NCBI GenBank assembly: GCA_033720855.1
Contig: JAWWBR010000134.1
Span: 1-9,159 of the forward strand
DNA length: 9,159 nt
Origin: SMXQ01 sp033720855
GTDB lineage: Bacteria; Pseudomonadota; Alphaproteobacteria; SMXQ01
Reading direction: 5' to 3'
Below the pieces are notes generated by a model. It searched no databases. It saw only the letters and a program-made list of their open reading frames with translations, and was not told the DNA's origin. The stretch's first letter is position 1. Every line of letters begins with the position of its first letter. This document shows, one piece after another, positions 1 through 6,097 of this stretch. The position numbers were made by a program, and so were the translations under genes.

Positions 1-4
1 CAAG

Positions 5-265
5 GTGGATATCCCCAGCGTACTACAAAGCGCGAGCAGACCGATCATCAACGAATTCAATAGCGAAGAATTTCACATTGCCATCGCCCGCCCAGCCGGA
101 AGCTTTGAGTTTACGTATGCGGAGATCGGACGGGGAACGACTACTGTCACGCGGGACATAGAGATGGCGTTTGAAGATTCCTGGGCGATGTATTGCGTCC
201 ACCACTACAACCAAGATGGCTTGATCCGGTCGAAATCACCCCTCACGGACTGGCTAAGGCGCTGA
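5..265 (+). CDS. Hypothetical protein, possibly the C-terminal part of a longer gene
   Basis: An 86-residue reading frame from a GTG at 5 to a TGA at 263-265. The frame is still open at the window edge (the codon before is AAG), so this may be the end of a larger protein rather than a complete one; only four bases lie upstream, so no ribosome-binding site can be judged. The product is soluble-looking and mixed in charge, with no signal peptide or membrane span and a Trp/Tyr/His-rich stretch near residues 60-68 (WAMYC, VHHY). I do not recognise the family. The plus strand is preferred because it gives the longest frame and ends just before an apparent intergenic region, but coding status is only moderately supported. 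Confidence 0.45.
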   Translation: MDIPSVLQSASRPIINEFNSEEFHIAIARPAGSFEFTYAEIGRGTTTVTRDIEMAFEDSWAMYCVHHYNQDGLIRSKSPLTDWLRR

Positions 266-439
266 CCTCAAATAAAATATTAGCATGCTGGTTCATATTC
301 TGATCCAGGTTACGAACTTGATCGAAACTCGCCCTTTGATTTCGCTAATTGATGGAATGTCCACTTATGACCCGAAGCGGACATAAGGCCACTGACTGTT
401 AATCGACGGCCTTGGCTTATCACGCCCCGTTTGCGCTTG
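266..439. other. Convergent intergenic region
   Basis: A gap between the plus-strand ORF ending at 265 and the minus-strand gene ending at 440. It is AT-richer than the rest of the window. It contains the 28-bp palindrome at 357-384 and, next to it, a weaker 6-bp inverted repeat (AAGGCC 385-390, GGCCTT 408-413). Either could act as a terminator for the converging genes, but neither is followed by a clear T-run. I see no coding sequence here. Confidence 0.5.
357..384. repeat. 28-bp palindromic repeat, copy 1
   Basis: A hairpin with 10-base arms and an 8-base loop: arm ATGTCCACTT (357-366), loop ATGACCCG (367-374), arm AAGCGGACAT (375-384). Nine of ten pairs are Watson-Crick; the remaining pair is A363 against C378. 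A second copy with the same arm length, loop length and core (CTT...AAG) lies at 874-901. As far as I recall, palindromes of this CCGCTT/AAGCGG type recur between genes in Bradyrhizobium-like genomes; this was not checked. It is likely a REP-like element or a transcript-end hairpin. Confidence 0.7.
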
Positions 440-733
440 CTACCCGAAGGTTTCGTAGTGGTGCATTTCCACCGAATGTACGATTTCCGCCTCGTCAGCG
501 AGTAGCACAGCTTGCTGCCAGTCTTCGCCTACAGCATGGCGGATAGAATCAACGTCTTTCCAGATTGATGTTATGGAAAACTCGCGACTGTCGCCATCAA
601 CTGGCTTTCCAGGGTAAAACGCAATCAGGCCGTCTTGCTCTCGCATCCAAGGTATCGAATGCGCTTCAACTTTTTGCTGCCACTCCTCCGTCCTGCCTTC
701 AAAAACGCGCACGCGGAAAATCCGAACTATCAT
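440..733 (-). CDS. Small ABM-like (dimeric alpha/beta-barrel) protein
   Basis: A 97-residue protein starting at the ATG complementary to 731-733 and ending at TAG (442-440). GGAG lies seven bases upstream of the start on the minus strand, which supports it. The pattern fits the antibiotic-biosynthesis-monooxygenase fold (PF03992): an opening strand (IVRIFRVRV, residues 2-10), a Glu/Gln-rich helix (residues 13-25), a 'DGLIAFYPG' strand, a second strand ending in 'SITSIWKD', a helix with aromatic residues, and a closing strand (VHSVEMHHYE). Family members are about 95-110 residues and act as cytoplasmic dimers, either as cofactor-free oxygenases or as stress-related proteins of unknown substrate. 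No catalytic residue can be assigned. It is transcribed away from the binding-protein array and need not be related to it. Confidence 0.7.
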   Translation of the reverse strand: MIVRIFRVRVFEGRTEEWQQKVEAHSIPWMREQDGLIAFYPGKPVDGDSREFSITSIWKDVDSIRHAVGEDWQQAVLLADEAEIVHSVEMHHYETFG

Positions 734-873
734 TTGATCACTCCATAGGGTGAGAGTTGGTCCTGCAGCTTATCCAACCCTCTGGGATCAGCACTAGACG
801 AAGGGTATATGAGCAGGGGACTTGGAATATGTTTTGTCGGGTCGCGTTGGCAGAATTGACTGGCACTAGCCTG

Positions 874-901
874 ATGACCGCTTATGGCCCAAAGCGGTCA
901 T
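874..901. repeat. 28-bp palindromic repeat, copy 2
   Basis: A perfect 10-base inverted repeat: arm ATGACCGCTT (874-883), loop ATGGCCCA (884-891), arm AAGCGGTCAT (892-901). Compared with copy 1 (357-384), the fourth arm position changes from T to A while its partner changes from A to T, so pairing is kept. The imperfect A-C pair of copy 1 is a G-C pair here. It is followed by an A/T-rich run (901-912) that would suit an intrinsic terminator or an AT-rich upstream element, but its position in a divergent promoter region makes a mobile or structural repeat more likely. Confidence 0.75.
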
Positions 902-926
902 AAAAATTTATTCTCCTGTGTGACAA

Positions 927-958
927 ATCCCACATCCGGCACCTTGCCTTTGTGGGAT
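927..958. promoter_or_regulatory. 8-bp inverted repeat, possible operator
   Basis: ATCCCACA (927-934) and TGTGGGAT (951-958) are exact reverse complements separated by 16 bases. The site ends 60 bases before the small ORF start at 1019, where an operator controlling the array would lie. Centre-to-centre spacing is 24 bases, about two helical turns, which suits a dimeric regulator. No regulator is encoded nearby and the repeat could be chance. Confidence 0.3.
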
Positions 959-1018
959 CGTTGGTTCGTCTCAAGCGTAGTCCAGGTGTCTAACCACGAT
1001 TACGGAAAGGGCTGAGAG

Positions 1019-1138
1019 ATGACCACCGAATACGAATGGGTCGACAGACGCGACGAGTGCAAGCGCGATTTCGGTGCCATGGATACGGCGCTGGGTTGGA
1101 TCATTTACAGCGTGGCACTGCTTTACCTGATCATCTAA
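1019..1138 (+). CDS. Putative 39-residue single-span membrane peptide
   Basis: ATG at 1019 to TAA at 1136-1138 gives 39 residues. The first half is strongly charged (TEYEWVDRRDECKRDFG); the second half (about residues 22-39, ending GWIIYSVALLYLII) is an uninterrupted hydrophobic stretch long enough to span a membrane. A GGAAAGG at 1004-1010 lies eight bases before the ATG and could serve as a ribosome-binding site. The stop is 22 bases before the first binding-protein gene, so it would be the first gene of the operon. I recognise no family. The charge-then-hydrophobic layout argues against random sequence, but at this length a chance frame cannot be excluded. If real, it would be a tail-anchored inner-membrane peptide or a leader peptide affecting translation of the next gene. 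Confidence 0.5.
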   Translation: MTTEYEWVDRRDECKRDFGAMDTALGWIIYSVALLYLII

Positions 1139-1149
1139 CCGCGGGCGGG

Positions 1150-1155
1150 GGAGGA
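1150..1155 (+). promoter_or_regulatory. Strong Shine-Dalgarno site of the first array gene
   Basis: GGAGGA five bases before the ATG at 1161. This is the only array gene with a free-standing ribosome-binding site; all later genes use one embedded in the preceding gene. It marks 1161 as the true start and the head of the coupled series. Confidence 0.85.
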
Positions 1156-1160
1156 AGCTG

Positions 1161-2150
1161 ATGGCCTTGCATCTCCTCAAGACCGCCGTTTCCGTATTTC
1201 TGCTGGCGGCCCCTAGCATCGCCCTGGCGAAAGACACAACCAGGATCTCTCGTGTGGGGGTGATTATGACCGGCACACCGAAGGATCATGGAAATCTGCT
1301 GCCGATGCTGCGCAAAGGTTTGCAGGCGTTGGGTTATGTCGAAGGCCGAAATTTTCTACTTGAGCCGCGCTACGATATGAGAGACCGCAGCCGGCTGCAG
1401 AAGCTTGCCGAGGAGCTCCTCCAGCTGAAGGTTAAGGTCATCGTAGTGACCGGGGCGGGCGCTGCACGGGCGGCAAGGCGGGCAAGCCCTACTACCCCTA
1501 TCGTGGTTGCCGTCGCGGGTGACCTCGTCGGCAGCGGATTAGTCGGGAGCCTTTCCAAACCCGGAGGCAATATCACGGGCAACACATCCTTCAGCGGCCA
1601 GTTGACCCCGAAACAGATGCAACTGCTCAAGGAGGCGATTCCGGGCCTTAGGCGAGTCGGTGCTTTGTACAGCAGTCGGAGACAAAGCTCTCACATGGCG
1701 AAGTCATTCGGTGAAATGAAGGCTGCGGCTCCATCCTTGGGTTTGGTAGTCCAAGGCTTTGGCGTGCGGGAGAAGAGTGACCTCGAAGGCGCTTTTGCGG
1801 CCATGGCCGAAGCACGGACCGGCGCTCTGATCGTCATCGTCAGCAGGCTGACCAGTGTTCATAGGAAGGAGATAATTCGGCTGGCGGCCAACTCGAAGAT
1901 TCCGATGATGTGTTTTCGGCCCTCGATGGCGCGACAAGGTTGTTTCATGAGCTACGGTGCCGATCGCAGTGCGTTGTACCGGCACGCCGCCACCTTCGTG
2001 CACAAGATCCTCCAGGGGGCCAAGCCCGGCGACCTACCGATCCAACAGGCCACCAAATTCAATTTTACAATCAATCTGAAGAGGGCCAAGGCGCTCGGCA
2101 TCACGGTGCCCCAGTCTCTGCTTCTCCGCGCCGACGAGGTGATCGAATGA
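1161..2150 (+). CDS. ABC_sub_bind periplasmic binding protein 1 (type A)
   Basis: A 329-residue PF04392/COG2984 protein. An uncharged h-region (about 8-18) and ALA before Lys24 indicate a Sec signal peptide cut after residue 23. The first strand of the binding fold is RVGVIM (31-36), followed by TGTPKDHG (37-44), a motif shared with genes 5 and 6. KPGGNITG is at 133-140 and the usual 'DPVG' is DLVG (121-124). SYG is at 264-266, ALGITVP at 311-317 and the tail is LLRADEVIE. Cys251 and Cys261 are the only cysteines in the mature protein and could form a periplasmic disulfide. Family proteins bind small organic ligands; a few Gram-positive members are linked to tryptophan uptake, but the ligand here cannot be predicted. 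The start is fixed by GGAGGA five bases upstream. It is the first binding-protein gene, and its TGA overlaps the next ATG. Confidence 0.95.
   Translation: MALHLLKTAVSVFLLAAPSIALAKDTTRISRVGVIMTGTPKDHGNLLPMLRKGLQALGYVEGRNFLLEPRYDMRDRSRLQKLAEELLQLKVKVIVVTGAGAARAARRASPTTPIVVAVAGDLVGSGLVGSLSKPGGNITGNTSFSGQLTPKQMQLLKEAIPGLRRVGALYSSRRQSSHMAKSFGEMKAAAPSLGLVVQGFGVREKSDLEGAFAAMAEARTGALIVIVSRLTSVHRKEIIRLAANSKIPMMCFRPSMARQGCFMSYGADRSALYRHAATFVHKILQGAKPGDLPIQQATKFNFTINLKRAKALGITVPQSLLLRADEVIE
2136..2144 (+). promoter_or_regulatory. Embedded Shine-Dalgarno, junction 1 to 2
   Basis: GAGGTGATC is fully complementary to the 16S rRNA 3' end (GATCACCTC) and sits inside the codons for Glu-Val-Ile of the preceding gene, 11 bases before the ATG at 2147. 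It decides that gene 2 starts at 2147 and not further upstream. Confidence 0.85.
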
Positions 2151-3136
2151 CTCGCGTTCTCATCATCGCTTTGGGGCTCGCCCTTGCTTGTTCGGTCACG
2201 CCACGGGCGGTCTATGCGCAGCAAACGGAAAGAGTTCCTCGAGTTGGATACCTGAGCGGTAGCCCGCCTTCCTCTATCGCGGAACACAACGAGGCATTCC
2301 GTCGCGGTCTACGCGCGCTTGGACATGTGGCGGGTAAAAACATCGTAATCGAGTGGCGATCTGCACGTGGCAAACGTGACCACCTGCCGGCGCTTGCTTC
2401 CGAGCTCGTGCGCCTTAAGGTCGATGTCATCGTGACGGCTGGGCCACTGGTGACCCGATCCGTCAAGAAAGCAACCTCCACGATTCCGATCGTCATGGCG
2501 CAGGATCCCGACCCGGTCGGCAATGGGTTCGTTGCCAGCTTGGCACGGCCGGGCGGCAACATCACTGGACTGGCCAGATTTGCCCCGGCGCTAACCGGAA
2601 AGCAAATGGAGCTTCTCCAGGAGATCGTTCCCACGCTGACCCGCGTGGCCGTCTTCGGAACTTCAACTCGGCCGGGAAACGCACAAACCTTAAAGGAAGT
2701 GGAACTTGCCGCGGGGACGGTTGGAGTGAAACTTCAATATTTGGACATCCTAAGCCCCAAAGATATTGGGCCTGCATTCCGGGCCGCAGTTAAAGAGCGG
2801 GCCGGGGGAGCACTCTGGTTTGCAACAGGCTCCGTTGGGAATCCCCTCCGAAAAAAGATTGCCGACCTCGCCGTGAGCAGCCGGCTTCCAGTGCTGCACT
2901 TTCAGCGACAGGATGTGGAGGCCGGGGCGCTTATGTCCTATGGCGTCAACGTGGTCGACCTTCACCGCCGCGCCGCCGTCTACGTGCACAAGATTCTGAA
3001 CGGCGCCAAACCCGCCGATCTGCCCGTGGAACGGGCGAGTAAGTTTGATCTCGTCATCAACATGAAGACGGCCAAGGCGCTAGGGGTCACATTCCCCCCA
3101 TCAGTCCTGCTGCGTGCCGACGAGGTGATCGAATGA
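2147..3136 (+). CDS. ABC_sub_bind periplasmic binding protein 2 (type C)
   Basis: A 329-residue member closest, with gene 8, to the usual family pattern. The signal peptide has an h-region at 4-14 and a likely cut after Ala24 (VYA before QQ). A cysteine at 15 inside the signal does not make a proper lipobox. RVGYLSGS is at 32-39, GKNIVIEWR at 63-71, IPIV at 113-116, DPVG at 122-125, ARPGGNITG at 133-141, KQMELLQE at 152-159, SYG at 264-266 and LPVER at 292-296, with tail DEVIE. The frame stays open upstream to 1910, but the start at 2147 is right: it gives a signal peptide at residue 1, the family length, and a ribosome site 11 bases before it. There are no cysteines in the mature protein. 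It is translationally coupled to genes 1 and 3. Ligand unknown. Confidence 0.95.
   Translation: MTRVLIIALGLALACSVTPRAVYAQQTERVPRVGYLSGSPPSSIAEHNEAFRRGLRALGHVAGKNIVIEWRSARGKRDHLPALASELVRLKVDVIVTAGPLVTRSVKKATSTIPIVMAQDPDPVGNGFVASLARPGGNITGLARFAPALTGKQMELLQEIVPTLTRVAVFGTSTRPGNAQTLKEVELAAGTVGVKLQYLDILSPKDIGPAFRAAVKERAGGALWFATGSVGNPLRKKIADLAVSSRLPVLHFQRQDVEAGALMSYGVNVVDLHRRAAVYVHKILNGAKPADLPVERASKFDLVINMKTAKALGVTFPPSVLLRADEVIE
3122..3130 (+). promoter_or_regulatory. Embedded Shine-Dalgarno, junction 2 to 3
   Basis: GAGGTGATC within the last codons of gene 2, 11 bases before the ATG at 3133. The next gene begins ATGAGACGC, a start that recurs almost unchanged at four further junctions. Confidence 0.85.
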
Positions 3137-4134
3137 GACGCATTCCAAGCATCGCCCTGATGCTCGCCCTTGCTGTCCTGATCGAGCCTCAGCTTGTCTA
3201 TGCGCAGCAGGCAAAAAAGCCTGCGCGCATCGGCATCCTCCGGATTTCCGAGCCACCACCGCAGTATCTTGCCGCGTTCCGCGCCGGCATGGCCGAACGC
3301 GGCCATAAGGAAGGCAAAACCTACCTGCTGATCCCGGGTTGGCGCAGGCCAGGGGAGAAGAAAGTCAAGGACAGTGTGCTGGCCAGACGGCTTGCGGCCA
3401 AGGGCATCGATCTCATCGTCACCGTGGGCTCGCGCATGGCTCGGGCGGCGAGCCGCGCAGCGCCGAATACCCCCATCGTGATGGCATCTGCGGGGGACCC
3501 CTTGAGAAGCCGTTTGGTCAGATCCTTGGCACGGCCCGGGGGCAACATCACCGGGATGACCGCCGCAGGGGTGGAGGCTTCGGCCAAGGGCATCGAAGTG
3601 ATCAAGCAACTTGTGCCGGGCATCCGCCGGGTGGCGGCCATCCATCGCAAGAGAGGCAAGGGTACGGCCCGTCGCAGCAGCGCTTTTCCGGACTCGGATA
3701 AGAACGTCGCGAAGGCGCTCGGGATCGATGTCGTTTATCACGAGGTCAGTGGCGGCGATGATTTCGATGTCTTATTCGAACGGCTCAAGGGAGAGGGCAT
3801 CGACGCCCTCAGCATCCGTTCGGGTGGCAGCTTCACCAAGGCCCAGCGCAAGCGCATGGCCGAGGCCGCCCTGCGAGCAAAGCTGCCGAGCGTGACCTCT
3901 TCGATCCTGTTCGTAAGGTTGGGCGGGCTGGTATCGCTGGGCACGGATCGGCGCTGGCTGTTCCGGCGCGCCGCCGCCTATGTCGATCTCATCCTAAAAG
4001 GAGCCAAGCCGGGCGAGCTACCGGTCGAAAGACCGCGCGAATTCCGGCTCGTCCTCAACGCGAGGACCGCCAAGGCGCTCGGCATAAAGGTGCCTCACCA
4101 TATGCTGCTGCGCTCTGACGAGGTGATCCAATGA
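3133..4134 (+). CDS. ABC_sub_bind periplasmic binding protein 3 (type B)
   Basis: At 333 residues this is the longest of the array. Sec signal: MRR n-region, hydrophobic core 7-17, cut after Ala24 (VYA before QQ). The fold starts with RIGIL (32-36) and a type B segment, RISEPPPQYLAAFRAGMA (37-54), nearly identical to gene 4. IPGW at 67-70 precedes a basic stretch (RRPGEKK). ARPGGNITG is at 133-141. The usual 'DPVG' is DPLR (122-125), and the usual SYG is SLG (268-270), followed by DRRWL as in gene 7. The tail is RSDEVIQ, with Ser replacing the Ala seen in the others. The mature protein has no cysteines. These changes sit in segments likely to line the cleft or hinge, so a different ligand from types A and C is plausible. 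Confidence 0.95.
   Translation: MRRIPSIALMLALAVLIEPQLVYAQQAKKPARIGILRISEPPPQYLAAFRAGMAERGHKEGKTYLLIPGWRRPGEKKVKDSVLARRLAAKGIDLIVTVGSRMARAASRAAPNTPIVMASAGDPLRSRLVRSLARPGGNITGMTAAGVEASAKGIEVIKQLVPGIRRVAAIHRKRGKGTARRSSAFPDSDKNVAKALGIDVVYHEVSGGDDFDVLFERLKGEGIDALSIRSGGSFTKAQRKRMAEAALRAKLPSVTSSILFVRLGGLVSLGTDRRWLFRRAAAYVDLILKGAKPGELPVERPREFRLVLNARTAKALGIKVPHHMLLRSDEVIQ
4120..4128 (+). promoter_or_regulatory. Embedded Shine-Dalgarno, junction 3 to 4
   Basis: GAGGTGATC, 11 bases before the ATG at 4131. The codon after it is CAA (Gln) instead of GAA, so the peptide end changes from E to Q while the ribosome-pairing bases stay fixed. Confidence 0.85.
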
Positions 4135-5114
4135 GACGTTGCATAACAATCGCCCTAGCGCTCGCCCTTGCCTTGGCGTTGGCGGCAGCCGCTGAGGCGC
4201 AACCGGCGGAAATTACCGCAAAGATCGGCATTCTTCGGATTTCCGAGCCACCGCCGCAGTATCTTGCCGCGTTTCGCGCTGGCATGGCCGCGCTGGGCCA
4301 TGAGGAAGGCCGATCCTATGAAATCGTGCCCGCGTGGACGAAATCCCGACGCGGCAAGAATGAAATCCAGGCACTCGCCAAGAAACTGGTGGCGGACGGA
4401 ATTGACGTCATCATCACCGAGGGCTCTCCCGTCGCCCGGGCGGCGAAGCGGGCGACATCGACCATTCCCATCGTCATGACCTCGTCAGGTGACCCCGTGG
4501 GCGGGGGGCTCGTGCAGTCGTTGAACCGGCCCGGAGGCAATGTGACCGGCCTGCATAGCCGGACTACAGTCCTCGCCGCAAAGAGCCTGCAGATTCTGAA
4601 GGAGATGATCCCCGACCTCGCGCATGTTGCGAGCCTGAATAGGCCGCGGTCGAGCGGAGGGAGGTTCGTCAAGCGTGCGAAACGGGCGGCAGGGAAATTG
4701 GGAGTCAAGATGAGCAATTTGAATCTAGACAAGCGGGCAGACTATACGGCCTTGTTCGCCCGCATCCGGGCCGCCGGCATCGACGCGGTGTACGTCCGAG
4801 CGACGCCGTTCCTTTCTCGCAAACAGCAAAAGGCCCTTGTCGCCGCGGCCCTGCCGGCCAAGGTCCCGACTATGTACTCGACCGCGCATATGGTGAAACT
4901 GGGCGGGTTGGTCTCTTACGGCGTCTCGCGACCCACCTTGTGGCGCCGCGCCGCTGCTTACGTGGACAAGATCCTGAAGGGTGCCAAGCCCGGCGACCTG
5001 CCGGTGGAACGGCCCACCAAATTCGACCTCACGATCAATCTGAAGACGGCCAAGGCGCTCGGCATCAAGGTCCCCCATTCCTTGCTTCTTCGCGCAGATG
5101 AGGTGATTAAATGA
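4131..5114 (+). CDS. ABC_sub_bind periplasmic binding protein 4 (type B)
   Basis: A 327-residue protein. The signal peptide has a low-complexity Ala-Leu core (8-21) and a likely cut after Ala23 (AEA before Q). Residues 32-53 are identical to residues 33-54 of gene 3, while the rest of the two proteins differs widely, so a recent duplication or patch of gene conversion is likely. VPAW is at 66-69. DPVG (121-124), RPGGNVTG (133-140) and SYG (262-264) follow the family norm, making this the type B member with the most typical core. The only cysteine (Cys4) lies in the signal peptide. It ends DEVIK rather than DEVIE/Q, from GAT-GAG-GTG-ATT-AAA, the most divergent junction of the array. Confidence 0.95.
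   Translation: MRRCITIALALALALALAAAAEAQPAEITAKIGILRISEPPPQYLAAFRAGMAALGHEEGRSYEIVPAWTKSRRGKNEIQALAKKLVADGIDVIITEGSPVARAAKRATSTIPIVMTSSGDPVGGGLVQSLNRPGGNVTGLHSRTTVLAAKSLQILKEMIPDLAHVASLNRPRSSGGRFVKRAKRAAGKLGVKMSNLNLDKRADYTALFARIRAAGIDAVYVRATPFLSRKQQKALVAAALPAKVPTMYSTAHMVKLGGLVSYGVSRPTLWRRAAAYVDKILKGAKPGDLPVERPTKFDLTINLKTAKALGIKVPHSLLLRADEVIK
5100..5107 (+). promoter_or_regulatory. Embedded Shine-Dalgarno, junction 4 to 5
   Basis: GAGGTGAT, 11 bases before the ATG at 5111. The ninth base is T instead of C, leaving an eight-base match to the anti-Shine-Dalgarno sequence (nine if a G-U pair is allowed). Confidence 0.8.
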
Positions 5115-6097
5115 GACGCCTCTCAATCCTCTTGGCGACGCTCTGCCTTGCCATCGCAACAGGGTCTTTCAATGCCGCGGCCCAAGACACGAAAAAGGTT
5201 TGGCGCATTGGCACGCTTTTCAATGGGTCGCCGGAGACCCACGGGCACTACCTGCGTTGGTACAGCGAAGGGTTCGCAAGGCTCGGCTACGTGCAGGGGA
5301 GAGATTACGTTTTCGTCTCCCGTTGGGGGCGGGGACAGCAAGATCGTGTGCCGGCGCTGGCCAGGGATTTGGTCGCCGCCAAGGTCGATTTGATTATGGC
5401 CAATGGGGGCACCCCTGTGCGGTCGGTCGCCAGGGCCACCAAGCGGATTCCCATCGTCGTCGGCAGCGCGAGCGGCCTCGGCACTTGGGGCTTCGTCAAG
5501 ACCCTCGCCAAGCCTGGCGGCAATGTGACGGGCTCCACCGCCTTCGATCCGGGATTGGAGGGCAAGCGGCTCGATCTCCTGCGGGAGGTCGCCAAAGGCG
5601 CCAAACGCATTGGCTTTATGTTTCAGCCAAAGAAAAGAGGCCGCGCCGAATTCGGGCGCACCAAAACCGCTGGGCAGAAATTGGGCGTGGAGATCAAGCC
5701 GTTTGCGATCCGCTCGCTTGGCGACATCGAGGGGGCCTTCCAAGAGCCGGAGACGAATGACCGCGTCGACGCATTGATTCTGTCTTCCGGCGCCATTGTC
5801 TATTTCAATCGTAAGCGTATCGCGGCACTCGTTAAGCTGCGGAAACTTCCCACCATCTGCGCACGGCAGAAGATCAAAAACACGGGGTGCCTGATAGCCT
5901 ATGTGCCGGACCGGAGGGTCATGAACCGGCGCGCCGCCATATTCGCTGACAAGATTTTCAAGGGCGCTTATCCCGGTGACCTGCCAGTGGAACGTCCGAC
6001 CAAATACACATTGGTTGTCAATCTCAAATTAGCCCGAGCAATAGGCATCACCGTTCCATCCTCCCTTCTTCTCCGCGCCGACGAGGTGATCGAATGA
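5111..6097 (+). CDS. ABC_sub_bind periplasmic binding protein 5 (type A)
   Basis: A 328-residue protein with a signal peptide cut after Ala24 (AAA before QD). WRIGTLF (31-37) leads into NGSPETHGHY (38-47), and YVFVSRW is at 66-72; both closely match gene 6, its nearest relative here. The usual 'DPVG' segment is SGLG (121-124) and the PGGN segment carries Lys (AKPGGNVTG, 133-141). The usual SYG is AYV (263-265), followed by PDRR. Cys250 and Cys260 are the only cysteines in the mature protein, spaced as in genes 1 and 6. The loss of both the Asp-Pro and the SYG glycine makes it one of the least typical members. The fold and tail (LLLRADEVIE) are intact, so it does not look degraded. Ligand unknown. 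Confidence 0.95.
   Translation: MRRLSILLATLCLAIATGSFNAAAQDTKKVWRIGTLFNGSPETHGHYLRWYSEGFARLGYVQGRDYVFVSRWGRGQQDRVPALARDLVAAKVDLIMANGGTPVRSVARATKRIPIVVGSASGLGTWGFVKTLAKPGGNVTGSTAFDPGLEGKRLDLLREVAKGAKRIGFMFQPKKRGRAEFGRTKTAGQKLGVEIKPFAIRSLGDIEGAFQEPETNDRVDALILSSGAIVYFNRKRIAALVKLRKLPTICARQKIKNTGCLIAYVPDRRVMNRRAAIFADKIFKGAYPGDLPVERPTKYTLVVNLKLARAIGITVPSSLLLRADEVIE
6083..6091 (+). promoter_or_regulatory. Embedded Shine-Dalgarno, junction 5 to 6
   Basis: GAGGTGATC, 11 bases before the ATG at 6094. It lies within a 38-bp stretch (6068-6105) that recurs exactly at the next junction. Confidence 0.85.

Larger units (their letters stand above)
734..1018. other. Divergent intergenic region upstream of the array
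   Basis: A 285-base region separating the minus-strand ABM-like gene from the plus-strand small ORF and binding-protein array. It must hold the promoter for 440-733 and very probably that of the array. I found no convincing -35/-10 pair. It contains the second 28-bp palindrome (874-901), an AT-rich stretch just after it (901-912) and an 8-bp inverted repeat (927-958). There is no supported coding sequence. Confidence 0.5.

Noticed and set aside
357..413. Intrinsic terminator for the convergent genes
   Set aside because: The hairpin is good but no T-run follows on either strand, and the same palindrome recurs in a divergent region, so a repeat element is the better reading.
861..876. Sigma-54 promoter (TGGCAC at 861-866)
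   Set aside because: The -12 GC expected ten bases after the GG is absent (positions 874-875 are AT).
1910..2146. Upstream extension of gene 2 by 79 codons inside gene 1
   Set aside because: It would bury the signal peptide and make the protein far longer than its seven paralogs. The embedded ribosome site and ATGA overlap fix the start at 2147.
2147..2218. Lipoprotein signal in gene 2 (Cys15)
   Set aside because: The residues before the cysteine (A-L-A) do not fit a lipobox with L/V/I at -3, and a normal VYA cleavage site follows at residue 24.
3133..3204. Twin-arginine (Tat) signal suggested by the MRR start of genes 3 to 7
   Set aside because: The arginines sit at residues 2-3 and lack the S/T-RR-x-F-L-K context. 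The segments are ordinary Sec signal peptides.
2980..3741. Minus-strand open frame (253 codons) across genes 2 and 3
   Set aside because: It overlaps two clear family members and has the composition of an antisense shadow. Similar shadows recur at the same place in other array genes.
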